From Symsagittifera roscoffensis (lineage: Eukaryota > Xenacoelomorpha > Acoela > Convolutidae), in contig NC_087070.1 of assembly GCF_963678635.1 (NCBI RefSeq), positions 28,082,848 to 28,146,847 of the forward strand: a DNA stretch of 64,000 nt. The letters run 5' to 3'. Below are positions 1-13,200 of this stretch, piece by piece (position 1 is the first letter of the stretch; each line of letters begins with the position of its first letter). Made by a program: the position numbers and the translations under genes. The notes under the pieces were generated by a model, which was not told the DNA's origin, ran no database searches, and worked only from the letters and a program-made list of their open reading frames with translations.

Positions 1-1015
1 CCCTCCAGACCCAGTTGAATTTGGTTTAAATTTGCCAAGCTCTGTATGTTAATTGCGCAATTCTGATTGGCTGAAACTGCATGGGGGTAGGGCAGGATGT
101 TAACTTTGTCCAAGTGATGCGTTGTGCAATTTTTTCCTACCGGTAGGAAAATATTTTAATAGTCAATAATTTTGCCTAATAATCATTATGTGGTTTTTAT
201 GTGACAAATCTATAACGAATATCTGTGCAAAACTTCTCAATCATTTTTTTAAAAATCATTCTAATAAAAAAATTAATTACTACATCAAAATCAAATTTCA
301 TGAATTGTTACGATGTTTTTGTGCTCAAAGACCGCCACAATGTTTCTTGTGAAAAGCATTTTTTTTTCATGAAATCCATATATGGGGCATAACCGCGTTC
401 TTATTTTTATGAGTCGCACAATTGTGTAACATTTCTGATTTATGCCTCACAAAAATGCACTGATGTTATAGATAGCTCAAATTCGCACAGCAAACTCTCG
501 GTAGCAACAAATCTCGACTTATTTTTTGGGACGCACAAAAAGACGCGCACATTTTGTTGGTCGCGCTAAGTTGCTACTTAAGCAATTTGGCTCGCAACAG
601 TCACAACTCAACGATTTTGTATCGCTATGGTCGAAAAAATCAATGGTGAAAGGTTCCTATTGTGCATGCTAAGCGCTCTGATCTACGCCCTCGTTTTAGC
701 AGAATAAGTCACTTATTGCCTTAAGGCCTGAATTTTGCGGAGTAATCACTAATCTTTTTTCAATGTCAAGATTGTCAAAGACAGAAACAATTCTTCCTCA
801 ATTGTGACATTATTTTTTTCGGCTCTCAATCTCATTAAAACATATTTTCTAATTATAAATTTTTATTTCAATAAGTTAAAGCTGTTCATTTACAACGTAA
901 GAATCAACTTTGTGGTTCGCAAAAAATATGTTGCCATCAAAACTGCGTAAAATAATTTGAGCAATCGGCTCCAAGAAAAAATAGGCTGAAAATTACTTGA
1001 GCGCCATTTTTGCAG
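1..1015. other. Intron sequence upstream of first visible exon
   Basis: AT-rich sequence ending in a splice acceptor. Around 410-640 there are scattered GTCGCGC / TCGCACA words similar to those at 4880-5035. No exon, ORF or element end could be supported. Confidence 0.6.
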
Positions 1016-1277
1016 GGTCTCTAGCGCAACTCGTGTGCCTGTGATTCCCTACCAGCCAAACAACCCCGCCTCCCAAGTGAATGCTCTCAAGTCAGCCTAT
1101 CTGATGGCAGGGGGACATGACTCCAACCTAGTGCGACAGATGAACGAGACTATGGGGGATGCAGTGGCCAGACAGGCGGGCATGGGAATGGGAGTGGGGG
1201 CTACTGGGGAAAGATTTGGACCGCAGACTTACATGGGGGTGGTGGAGCCGACGATGCCCCCTGCAGATACACTTAAG
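1016..1277 (+). CDS. CCDC17: CCDC17-like exon 1 in window
   Basis: The acceptor TTTTTGCAG ends at 1015. One base (G) completes a codon from an exon outside the window, and 87 codons follow. They contain the motif ALKSAYLMAGGHD, followed by a Gly/Met-rich linker (RQAGMGMGVGATGERFG) and a short MPPAD turn. The exon ends in phase 0 at LK before the donor GTCAAA, which is weak but is the only site that keeps the phase of the next exon. A hAT transposon sits 100 bp downstream in the intron. Confidence 0.75.
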
Positions 1278-4200
1278 GTCAAAACTCAACATATCATTGA
1301 AAATATTTTTTTTCTTCCAGTTCAGAGATTTTCGAACAGCTATCTGTTTAGCAAATCTATCTTTGTTGATTGCCATCAGGGGCGGATTAAGGAGGGAGGA
1401 CGCCCTCTTCTTTAGAAATCTGTCCATAAAAACTAATAATGCGTCCCCGCTTTGGTCATTTAACATAAGTTTTTTAACTCAAACTCTTTGTTCCTGGAGA
1501 GAAATTTCGAGGTGTGGAAGTTTTAAGCTGTGAAATATTAAGGTTTGAAAACGCGTCTTTTTTGAGGCCTATGAAAAGGTGTGAAATTGGATTCAATTTA
1601 TTACTCGAGGCTGGTACCTGCTAACAGGTGCCTGACAATTCGCCTCATTCACAGTATTTATGCCCCGATCAAAAATACCGTGCTCATTTCAAAATCTTCT
1701 CCACTGGACTTCACACTGCACTCTGCACTGGACCCTGGACTTCAGTTTCAACCTTCCAAATGTCAGAGCAACCTGCTTCCAAGGACTCTGAAGCGTCCCT
1801 CTTCAAGACGCTCAAGGCCATCTTTACCAGTGGACCAAAGAAGTCACCAACCTCATCCAGTGCATCAACTCCTCAGCTTGACAATCCTAGGGCATCATTT
1901 CCTGAGACGCGCATACCTAGTCGTTTAGCCACTATAAAAATTGAAACTCTTCCATCATTTAGTTCCATATCTCCGCTCTCTGATCAACTTCTACATCCTC
2001 CATCCTATATTGATATCGGCATCTCTAACCTCAGCTTACAGGACTGGGACATCATGTTCAAGCTACTGGACAACGCCAACAAATCCACTCATAATTTTAG
2101 CCATTTGATCTTAACAGGAAAAACACAAAAAGCGAACACTTGGCCCCAACAGCTGGAAAAGTACCAATTCCTAGCCTACTCCAAGATCCAAGAAAAACTT
2201 TACTGCCGCTTTTGCTTCAGCCTTGCCGACCTGCAAGAAATATTGAAAGCAGGGGCTCAGCAGAAATTCACCTTTTCAATTTACCGTTCAAGAAGTATGC
2301 ACGCCTCTCAAATTACCTAGATCCAATTCAAAACACAGTTCATCACAAGAAAGCGCAGGAAAAAGCAGAGGCCTTCCTTGATTCTGCCAGACACCCAAAC
2401 AGGAACAATGATGTGAAATTGGATCGAGCAGTTGCAAAAGAAATGGAGAAAAACAGGAACATTCTGGCCCAAATAGTCAGCACAATCATTTTCACTGCCC
2501 GTCTGGGGTTGCTTTTAAGTGGCCTCCGAGATGATGGGGGTACATATGGTTCCAACAAATTTGCTTCAAATTGAAGTCTCCAGTTCGAAGCAGCAAGTGG
2601 CGATCAAGTCGCTGGATCGACATTTGGAGACCTACAGAAGAAATACATCCTACATCAGCTATTAATTTCAGAATCTTCTCAACATTTTTGGGAATAATAT
2701 CACTCTGGATCATTCTGGATGAGTTGAACGGCACGATGCTGTTCTTATTTTTTTCATCAGCTCAAGCCTTCCATTGAAGCTACATAGAAGACATCAGCAA
2801 TTGGCCTGGGAAGCGCTATGATTCCGTCTGCTCGGCTTATCTGGCTAGCATGATGCGATCAGAGTTCCTGATTGTACTGATGACAATGGAACACCTGCTA
2901 GGAGTGACTAAAGCTACCAGCATTGCTATTCAGGGGCCTTCGCTAGAACTGCCTCAGTCGATGAATCACATTGAGACTTGCGTCAACTCTTTCAACTGGC
3001 GCAATGATGAAGGTGGTGGCAGCTACAAAAAAGTTCACTCTGACACTGCAAAAGTTGGTGATGTTCACATAGAGGCTCGAAGATGCAGACCTCCCAAAGC
3101 ATCATTGGCTTTTGATCACTTCAGATAGACTGTTTACGTATCCTTTTCTGACTTTGTGCATATATCCACAATGCCAATAATTTTGCTTTGATCCAAATTG
3201 GTACTACAATCAAACTTGACGCTGTTTTTCAACCTCAAAGATGTGGAAATCAAAGTCGGGAATGTCATTGACAGATTCGCTGCAAAAAAATCGAAAACTC
3301 AATTTTGTTTCATTTCATTTGTTCAATCATTGTATATAGTTTAATGTTTTTATCAAAATTATCTCAATCGCCCCACTCAAGAAAAGTCTAGATCCGCCTT
3401 TGATTGCCTTAATATAAAATGAGTGCGTTTTTTTCCGTGGCTATACAATGAAAAAGTCTTCTCAGCATTACCTCCATATCTTTGCTCAAACCATTTTTTG
3501 ATTTTTTTTCTGCGCAAATAGTTTCGAATTATAATCGGATCTACTCCAGATGAATAATATTTTGTTTTTAACAGTTTCGTTGCTTCAGCTGCTGGAGTTT
3601 GAGAAGGAGAATAGACTGATAATGCACGAGTTAGAGCTGTTGAGACACAAGCGCACAACAGGTGAAATAAAATATTTTAACCGTTGCCCTCACGTACAAA
3701 ACGTTTTTACATGGCTGAGTTTTTGCAAACAAATGACAACTCGAGCCGGAACTTCAATCAGCATCTTTTTACCAAATGCCGTATCCGGTATCAAGTCCGG
3801 TCAACCCCGAAAATTGACAGTAAAGCAGAAATCGAAATTGATTCTCTTTTTTTTACCCAACCATCCCCCTCCTTCCCGCCCAGTCTAATGAGCTCATTTC
3901 TTTTTACGATTAGTGTTTTCTTTTTCTTTTTCTTGGCAAGATTGACTACAGATTGATTTTTTGGTCAATACTATTTTTCTTTTGGAAATGCTCTAAAATT
4001 CACGTTTACACCACTCATAGTCATTCGCCTCCTTACCCCCACCACGTATATCCCTCCTCTTCATCACCCACCTCATTTACCAACCCTCGCCTGCATGCTT
4101 TGCTCTCCTTAACCCCACCCCCACCCCCTGTAACACTTTCCTGTTACCACCACCACCCCCATGCTACCACCCGTTCAAATATGTATATTGGTGGCTGTGG

Positions 4201-7200
4201 ATTTTGGGGAACAGTGGGAGTTTGCGAAAAGAACTGAGGTCGAAGGAATTACAAAACGTAATTCATCGTAAAATGATATTCAATTTCTGAGTGAGACAAC
4301 AAACTAGCATTCAAAAAGATGTTAAAAACTGAATATAATCGATCAAATGTGATTAAAATGGATTATGTTTCATGCAAAAAAAGCTACAGAGTAAAATAAC
4401 AGAGTATAATCAATTTTTGAGTTGAAAATAGTAATATTAGAACTCATATTCATCAACTAAAGGCGGTTAACTTTGAATTAAAGAGAAACCCACTGTAGGA
4501 ATCCAATAGCATTTGCTTATTTTCTTTGAAACTCGGTAGTTTTCTTCTACATCCCAACCCTCATAATTTACTGAATTTCCTCCATTATGGAAAAAAATCA
4601 TTGATTGTGGTGGGAACTTTCTGTGCCTCATGCTCAGCAACTGGTAATTTTTGCACGTTATTTGAACAATCTAATAACAATCAGGCATAAGCAACCCGCT
4701 CAGTTTGAACATAGTTAGCAAACTTGCTCAGCACAAAGTAAATCATTTTGCTTTCTTTGTTTTGCCAGGAAAGGAAGGTATTTGAGATGAAATCAGAGGT
4801 ACCAGGGGCGAGTTCAGCGACTCAAGTTTCAATCAAATTAGGTCGCCGAATTGGACTTTCTGTCACCGAAATTTCATACTCGCGTAACAGGCTTGAGTCA
4901 CACAAAGTCGCAACATGGGCCGCGCAAATTCACAGCATAGCTAAAAATGGGTCGCGCAAAGTCGCAATATAGGTCGCGTAAAACTGCAACATGGGTCGCG
5001 CAATGATAAAAATTCGCGCAATGGGTCCCGCAATGATCAGTTGAAGTAATTGCAATAATAGGAATCGCATTCTTGTAAGTAATATATGTTGGAGCAACTC
5101 AGTCTCATGTATTGAGAGACAGGAAATAGAGTATCCGGTCGACACCCTGTGAATTACGATGGGAATAGATTTACCAATGTATCATGATAGGTTATAGGTT
5201 TCAGATGGTGAGATGATAAGTTCAAAAAAATTGGCGCCCGATTTTGCCGATCAGCAATGTTGAGGATTCCAAACGAGATTGATGATTTGGTTCAGCTGCT
5301 AAAATTTTTCTAGTTAACAGCGAACAACCAACAATTTTCAGACTAACTTTTGCATTATCGGATATGATGTAAAACTTGGGTCTTGCTCAAATTAGTTTTG
5401 TTTGAAACTTGGTGGTTGGTAATAAAAAAATTTTAAAGCAAAAAAATCAGTGGCAAGCCTCCCATAGACTGAAAAAAATATCTCTGTTCCTAAAGAGTCT
5501 GCTCTATCAGTGCATATCCAATGCTTCCGGAAACTCTTCAAGACAATATATATGACCAGCAAGAGTTTCTTTTTTCGTTTGATACTTGTGCTTTTATGTG
5601 AATATAATCCATTGGCGTTTTAAATCATTGTATTTTTAAAATGAACTTTACAATTTGAGAATAGAACACATAGTAGACTGTTCACATAATTTTAGTCAGG
5701 TTCTGATTTTGCTTAAAATTCTAATTTTTTGAAAGCACAAACAACGTTGTTTTTTGAAAATTGAAGCTTTATGCTCAGTTGAGCAATATGCATATCCAAA
5801 TAGAGACTCCGATCTGTCTCAAATTCAAACTCAATATTGTTTCCTTTCCACCTACAGAAATAAAGGAAAATATTTCTTGTGTTTAAGGAGAAATATTTGT
5901 TTCCAAAACTGGGACTTAAACCAAAATCTCAAAAAAAAAGTTTGCAAAATTCCCGTACCGAGAATGGCTTCTTTGAGTTAATCTCATTTTTCATTGTCAA
6001 AAATATATTTGCGAGATCATTTGTTTTTGACCTGCTCCTCGGAAATGGTTCTACTAGTTCTACGCATGATTTTTTTTTCAACACTCTAATTATTTTCGAA
6101 CTGTTTTTGTTCCAACATCTTTTGCAAACGATTTTTTTCGTCCACTTACAACTTCTCCAATCTCTGCAGCTACAATTTCATATAACCCTGCTACAGTTTT
6201 TTTGCAGCTTGACTACATTTTATTGAAAACATTTGATTTCTTCGGAAACTTCTGATTGATGGTCCAAATTTTGTATACGATATCTTGGTTTGCAAAACTG
6301 TTTTCCTTTTTTGATAAATCGCTGGCTTAGATCAAGTTCTGCGTAGAACAAAACGCGAAAGAACCCCTAGAATGCAGTCTTTTAAGTTTTACTTTTTCAG
6401 ATTTTGAACGAGTCCCCAGTTATTCTGTCTTTTGCCTTGACATACTTGTTGTTGCTTTTAATTTTAAATGGATTTTGAATTGCTTGCAAAACGTTAAAAT
6501 AATTATCTGATATTTTTTGCTTTAGTGCACACACAACGTCTGCAGTAGATTCTTTTGTATCTCGATTATCTAATACGATCTTGTCTGACTGGCTCAGTTT
6601 ATTTCCAAAAGAACCCAAAACTACATCAACAAGATACTTGTTGTTACTTGTTTGGAACCTTGCATTAACAGCGGGGTAAATTGAATCAAAAAATTTGGAT
6701 GCAGCCTCCCTTTTTCTGAATTTTATGGTACCGTTTTTTTTGGGAATTCGGTTTGAAATTGATGTACTGAGAAATGAAATAAAACAAACAGTTCCACACC
6801 AAGTCAATCTTTTTATGAAAAGTGGAGCGATGTTAGATATCAGTTGTAACCCTTTAACTGAACTTGAACGAGTCTTTTTTCTGTGCAGAAGAGCTTTTCT
6901 TTGTAATAGTTCTGATTTTTTCCCGGTTTTTTACTACTTCTCTTTTCCGATATCCTGAAAATGTACTCACAAGAGGTTAATCAAATGCTCAGTAACTGTA
7001 TGAAACTTTTGGGCAACTGAGAATGAGCTGTTTTTGAAGTTATAGGGAAATTTTTCGGAATGTTGGCGGTATATAGACGTATTGTGCACTCCTTGTCCGA
7101 AAACGTTGTGTCTGTTTGCATCTTGATACCACTCTTTCAATTGAGATCCTAAAACTAAATGTTGACCTGGTTTATAGATTTGTAAAACACCTCATGGTAA

Positions 7201-10200
7201 TTCTAACAAAATTATGTGTGTGTTTGTTTTAAAACTCTACATCTCTTTCTTTTTTGCTTTGATGAAACAAATTGTGTTAGGTGTATAAAATAACCAGACC
7301 ACTGTGTCTTCCAGCAGGTGTTAGATGTAAAATATAATCAGACCCCTGTAACTTCCAGTAGTGGCATAGTGTAAAATTTGTTTAAAACTTGAAATTTGTT
7401 TAAACGAACCATCAAGTAAAAGTAGATTCTTAAATCCTTTATTGGAAAAATTTTCCAATAGGTCAAAGTCTAATCCTTCAAAAATATTTAAGATTTTTTC
7501 TTTGCATTTGACTATAAAGAGGCTTTTAAGATTGATAAAAGTATAACTTTTTTCTCAAAAGAAGATGTGATTTTCCAGATACACCTTGACAAACTAGAGA
7601 AAAAACTGAATTTTTGGTAGCTATTTTTTTATTTATAGCTTTCGAGAAGGTAAATCATAACCAACAGTACTGTCGTTTCTCTATTTTGTGGATAACAATA
7701 TTCGAGCGATTGCACATAATATCACCAAAACTGAAACACAAAAGTGGCACCAAAAAATTAAAAGTGATCTATTGCATGTACGTCTAAGCAATTGTCATGA
7801 TTTTTGTTCACAATTTTCTTCATAAAAAACAAAAATTTTTCTAATTATACAAGTTTAACACATTGATCAACCATCTTAGCTCTAGAAAGAAAAGTGTAAA
7901 AACGATTCAATGAAAAGTAGATTGAAAGAAAAAAATTGAAATTTAACTCGCCAAGTCAATCATATTGATTCCCACAGGTCCTCAAATTGAAAAAAATAAT
8001 GTACAAAAGTTTGCGCATGACCAATTAATACAATTACATTTTTCTTGAAGAAAAGAACAAGTTTAAAAACCAAGCACTTTCAGTCATCATGGGAGCGTAG
8101 AAGTAGCTTTAAAAATCCAAACTTTTATCGCAATATCATTAAATGTTGGGAAAGCACAAATGCAGTTCCAAAAGATCGACCAAAAAACAATGAAAGGTAC
8201 CCGTTTTGTGACGAAAAGTTCCTTGGGTAAAAAACGAGGCTAAATTGTTTTCTGATTCCAACGCTTATCCTATGGATTCAATGAAACAAAAGAAAATGAA
8301 TCGCAAGTCAATCATATTGAGCCCCACAGATCCTCAAAAATGAAGAAAAAAAAATGCACAAAAAATATGACCATTAACTAGTAACAGAAACAAATTTTTC
8401 TTGAAAAGTTGTTTTTACAAAACCTAAGCTTTTTCACAAACCCCTGGCATGTATAAGTAGAATTAACAACCCAAAAATTTATCGATATATCATGGAAATG
8501 TGTGAGAGCCCAAGTAAAATTCCAAAACGTCAATCAGAAAACAGTGAAAAGTACCTGTTTTGTGAAAAGTACCTGCAAAATGTATTTTATTTCCAACGGT
8601 TAAAAAAGAAAAATTTTCTTATTTCCAACGATTTAGTTCCTAGGAAAAAAGAAACTATAAGAAAAAATGCGAATGATCTGTTAACCTACTTACACATATT
8701 TTTCTTGAAAAATAAGATTAAACTTAGAAACCAAGTGTTTTCAGGCATCACTGACACGTATAGGAAGCTTTATCAACCCAAAAAAGCATCGCCGTATCTT
8801 TAAAAGTTAGTGAGAGCTCAATTAAACTTTAAGAATTTTGACTGAAAACAACGAAAAGTATCCGATTCGTGACGAATAATTCTTTGGTACAAAACTAACC
8901 CAGCGCAAGTTGCGTTCTGTTTATTACGCTTAACGCGTAGATTCAATAAAATAAATAATATTTTGCTCGCCTTGACAATCATATCGACTTCTAGTGGTCC
9001 TCAAACAAACGTGCAAAAAATGTGCGCATTAATTATTAACAATCTTTTTCAGGAGTTATTGGCGCGTATAAGTAGCATTAACAATAAAAAGGTGTGAGAG
9101 CTCAAGTAGAATTCCTTAACCACGATCAAAAACTGTAAAAAGTACCCGTTTTCTGGTGACAAATTCATTTGGTCGAAACCAACCTACCGCAAATTGTATC
9201 CTGTTTTCAACAATAAGCATGTGGATTCAATGCAATGATCTTGAATGCCACAGATCCTAGGAAAAAAGAAACTATTAAAAATATGCAAAAAATCTATTAA
9301 CACACATACAAAAAGTTTTTCTCGAAAATTAGGATCAATTTTTGAAACCAAGCGTTTTCAGGCATCATTGACACGTATAGTAAGCATTATCAACCCAAAA
9401 AAAGCATCGTTTGATCATTAAAAAATGTGAGAACTCAAGTATAATTCCAGAATCTTGACTAAAAATAGTGAAAACTACCCGAAATGTGACGAATAGTTCA
9501 TTGGGACAAAAACAACCCAGCGCAAATTCTGTTCTGTTTCCTATGCTTGAAGCGTAGACTCAATAAAATAACTAAAATCTTGCTCGACTAGACAATCGGA
9601 ATAACTCCCACTGGTCCTCAAAAGAATGTACAAAAAATGTGCGCTTAATCTAATAAAAAAAAACATTTTATTTTAAAATCAAAATTTCGAAACCAAGCGT
9701 TTTCAGGACTCATTAGTAAGTAAAAGTGGCAATAAGAAAGCAAAAAAATCATCGCTTTATTGTAAAAAAATATGAGTGCTCAAGTTAAGTTCTATCACCT
9801 TGACCAAAAAACAGTTAAAAGTACCCATGTTGAGATGACAAATTCTATAAATCAACAATAAACCAGCGAAAAATGTATACTGTTTCCAACGCTCAACTTT
9901 GAACAGTGCAATCACCTCAAATCTCAAAGGCGCTCAAAGATATGCGAAAAATATGCGAAACAAAAAATATGCGAAAATATAACACACAGAAACACATTTT
10001 CCTCGAAACAAAATCATTTTATTCTTAAAGATTGTGAGAGCTCAAGTAAACAAGCCATAATATTGACAAAAAACAGCCAAAAGTACCCGGTTTGTGACGA
10101 TAAGTGCATTGGGACAAAAACAGCACAACGGACAAAAACAGCCCAACGTGTGTTCCTCTTCTACGCTTAAAGCGTGGATTAAATGAGATGAATCAGTTTT

Positions 10201-13200
10201 AGATTGCGAAGACAATCACATTGACTGCCACAAGTCCTTAAAACGAAAATAAGCTAATGACCCATCAACGAACAGAAACACAAACATCTTGAAACAGAGA
10301 TCCTATTTCAGAATCAAGCACTTTCAGTCCACAATGACACGCACATGTAGCATTATCAACCCCAAAATGCATCGCTTTATCATTAAAAAAATGTGACAGC
10401 TCAAGTAAATTTCCCATACTTCGCACAAAAAACATTTATACAGTTCATTTATTTACAGGACTTAGGTTTTTTTATTGGTTGTTACAGCTGCTCGGACAAC
10501 CAGAATCAAGAATATAAAGGAGCAGTTTTTGATAATTGCTTTGAAGCATAAGTGTACCATATTGGCCAAGATTTCTCGTACAGTTGTGAAGCGCCAAAAG
10601 TTCTTTTTTAGCCTCTTCTCAATCCTCGAGTCAAGGTAGTTAACCTCGAGCCAAGGTAGAATTGCGGGTTGTAACCTCAAGGATAATATCTCCTTTTTTA
10701 AAACTCACTAGCCAGTCTCTTGTTCCCTTAAATTATGCCATTGCCTCCTTAACAACAGTAGCGCCTTGTTCTTGCCTCGTCGGGTGCACAGAAACATCGT
10801 TTCCCCCGAGCCAGACCACGACCACTTCCGCGCTATCAATAGCCGGCCGAAGAAACTTGTGCTAAGTTTTGCGTATCTTTGCTCCAGAGATACCAAAAAC
10901 TTTCGTGGGTGGGCTGAAATGGCCCCCACTTTAGCTATCAGCAAGACGTGGCTATCCTAAATGACAAAGGTCTTTGGTGGTACTACCTCCCATTTGGGGT
11001 TCACAATATGCACACCTCAGTTTTCTTTCTCCTGAAAGGGTTCACACATATCCATCATAACCTGGTAAAACCAAAAACCTCGTTTTTCTTTCTGTGTGTT
11101 TAACGTGTATTTTGTTATATATCATCTATATATTTTCTTATCATAGCACTAGTAGGTCCAGGCTGGTCCTTGCCAGTTTTCTAATGAAAGAGAGCTAAAT
11201 TGAAAAATCTTGGATCACAAATTTACTGCATTCTAATTTTACAGCATGCTGATTATAATCATAGTATATATTTTCAATGCTTGCTTAGAACATCTTCCAA
11301 GCAGAAGCCGACTGTTGCCACGATAATCTCTGTTTAAGTTTAGCAACTTTGCTAAACAACTCTCAAAAAATAAGAATGCTGTAAATATTGTGATCCAAGT
11401 GATGATTATTTTTTAAAAAAAACGTGCCAACATCTTCCTATTACAACTTTTAAATCTTGAAACAGATCTCGAGTGATTATCTGGATCTGTAGCACACGCA
11501 AAATCGGCATTCACGAAGAAATAGAACAATTAAGAAACATCAAAACATCTGATAATTAAATTGAGACAACAATGAGCTCTCAGAAATTTAAAGTGGTTGA
11601 AAATTTTGTTAAAAAACCAGGGACGAGTCAAGACCTTTTAAGTTGGTGCCTCTGTAGTATATGGAAATCGAGCTTTTTTGCCCTAAGAAGGGTTGTGAAG
11701 TTTGTCACTTCTTTGATTAAAAATTAACATCTCAACAACCACACCGGTTTATTGAACGAATACATGTCAAAAAATAGGTTCTTTTATTGGTCTAGCGGTG
11801 ACGATAAACAGTGTTACAAAAAATTCAGCATTAAAAACAAAATTTCAATAGATTCAAAAGTCTGTTTTCTTTCAAAAAACAAACGATTTTTTTTTTTTCG
11901 AAAATAGACTTGAACTTTTCAACTGCTGATGAATATAATCATGGGATATGTTTTGAGTGCTTGCTTAGAACATCTTCCAAACAAAAGCCGACTGCTGCCA
12001 ATTTTTTTGATGAAACCTTTGATTTCTTTGATTTCTGGAACGGTCCCTAGTAGGTGTCCAAGGCTGGTTTTCCAATTTTTCTTTGTCATAAAAAGATAGC
12101 GTTGGTTTTTTCTTACGTCGTTACGCTAGGATGAAACATGAAGGAATAAGAGAGTCTTATCTTAATTAAGAAGTATTTTAAAACTTTGAATTCCTGCTAG
12201 GTTTCCAGGAATGCCCTGGACCCTTTAAGTTCCTGGCAGGAAAACTAAGGCTTTCTCCTGGCTAGGTAACCCGGGTAACACTCAATTAAGGTGAACCGAG
12301 TGAAATTGTTTTTTTTGTTATTAATCAACGAAAAGATGAAAAATTAGGAAGCGTGAGATGAGATTAAATGTGAAACTTTATCTGATTACAGTTTTCAACA
12401 ATTGACAATAAACTCTTGGGATTAAATAAATACTTTGTTTTTGCTTCAGAGGTGGACATAGTGGAGAAGGCACAGAGGGATCATTATCTGAAGATGATGA
12501 ACACTCAGCACGAGATAGAGGCACTGAGGGCGGAGGCATACCTCAGACAGATTAGAGACTACCTCAATCCACCAGTACGTAACACAAGATTGTATTCAAC
12601 AAATGAAACAAAACAAGATTAGCCGGTTATTACGGTCCGACCACACCTTATAGATAGAAGCGTTTTGGTCTTCATTAACTCTTTTCCACCAGGGAAAGCA
12701 CCAACATACCAGCTGTACAGCTGGTCACGGAGCACCGCTGTTTGTGCGCTGCTGAAGAACTACATGCAACTTTTTGGGTTAGTTTTCTGGGCTGAGTAAT
12801 GTTACCTCGCCTTCAAGCAACGTGCACGGATTATGGTGGGCCTCGAAATTTCGACCTTTCGATTGAGAGGCGGATTCGTAACCACTTCACCACCGCTCCC
12901 CTAAACTTTGGCACTTTTTAGGCGCTCTGTGAGGAGAGAATCAAAAAGAACTAATTAATGACTAACAAATTAAGTCATGGAATTAATTGACTATACAGCT
13001 GTTCTTCAAAAGCGCGAATGAAGCTACAAGAACTAGTGTTATTGTGGTAAAAATAGGCGATTAGTCACTCAATTAACAGATTTTAAACAAAAAGTTACTG
13101 GCTTGCTTTAATTGCATGAACTTGGACCAAAAATTTCAATTTTATAACCAATTGTTCACAAAATTGGTGTAGATTTTCTTCAGTTTCAATGGTTGATTCA

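Noticed and set aside
4769..4800. Possible extra CCDC17 exon (QERKVFEMKSE) between an acceptor-like TTTTGCCAG and GAGGTACC
   Set aside because: The good reading frame is phase 0 but the preceding exon ends in phase 1, which would put a stop in the exon. The exons at 3589 and 12450 join perfectly without it.
6397..6807. 136-codon minus-strand ORF in an intron
   Set aside because: No family, signal or splice context recognised; it could be a transposon remnant, but I cannot support a call.
8045..8803. Two + strand ORFs of 61 and 103 codons
   Set aside because: They lie inside the 330-bp tandem array and repeat with it in a degenerate way; composition is that of the repeat.
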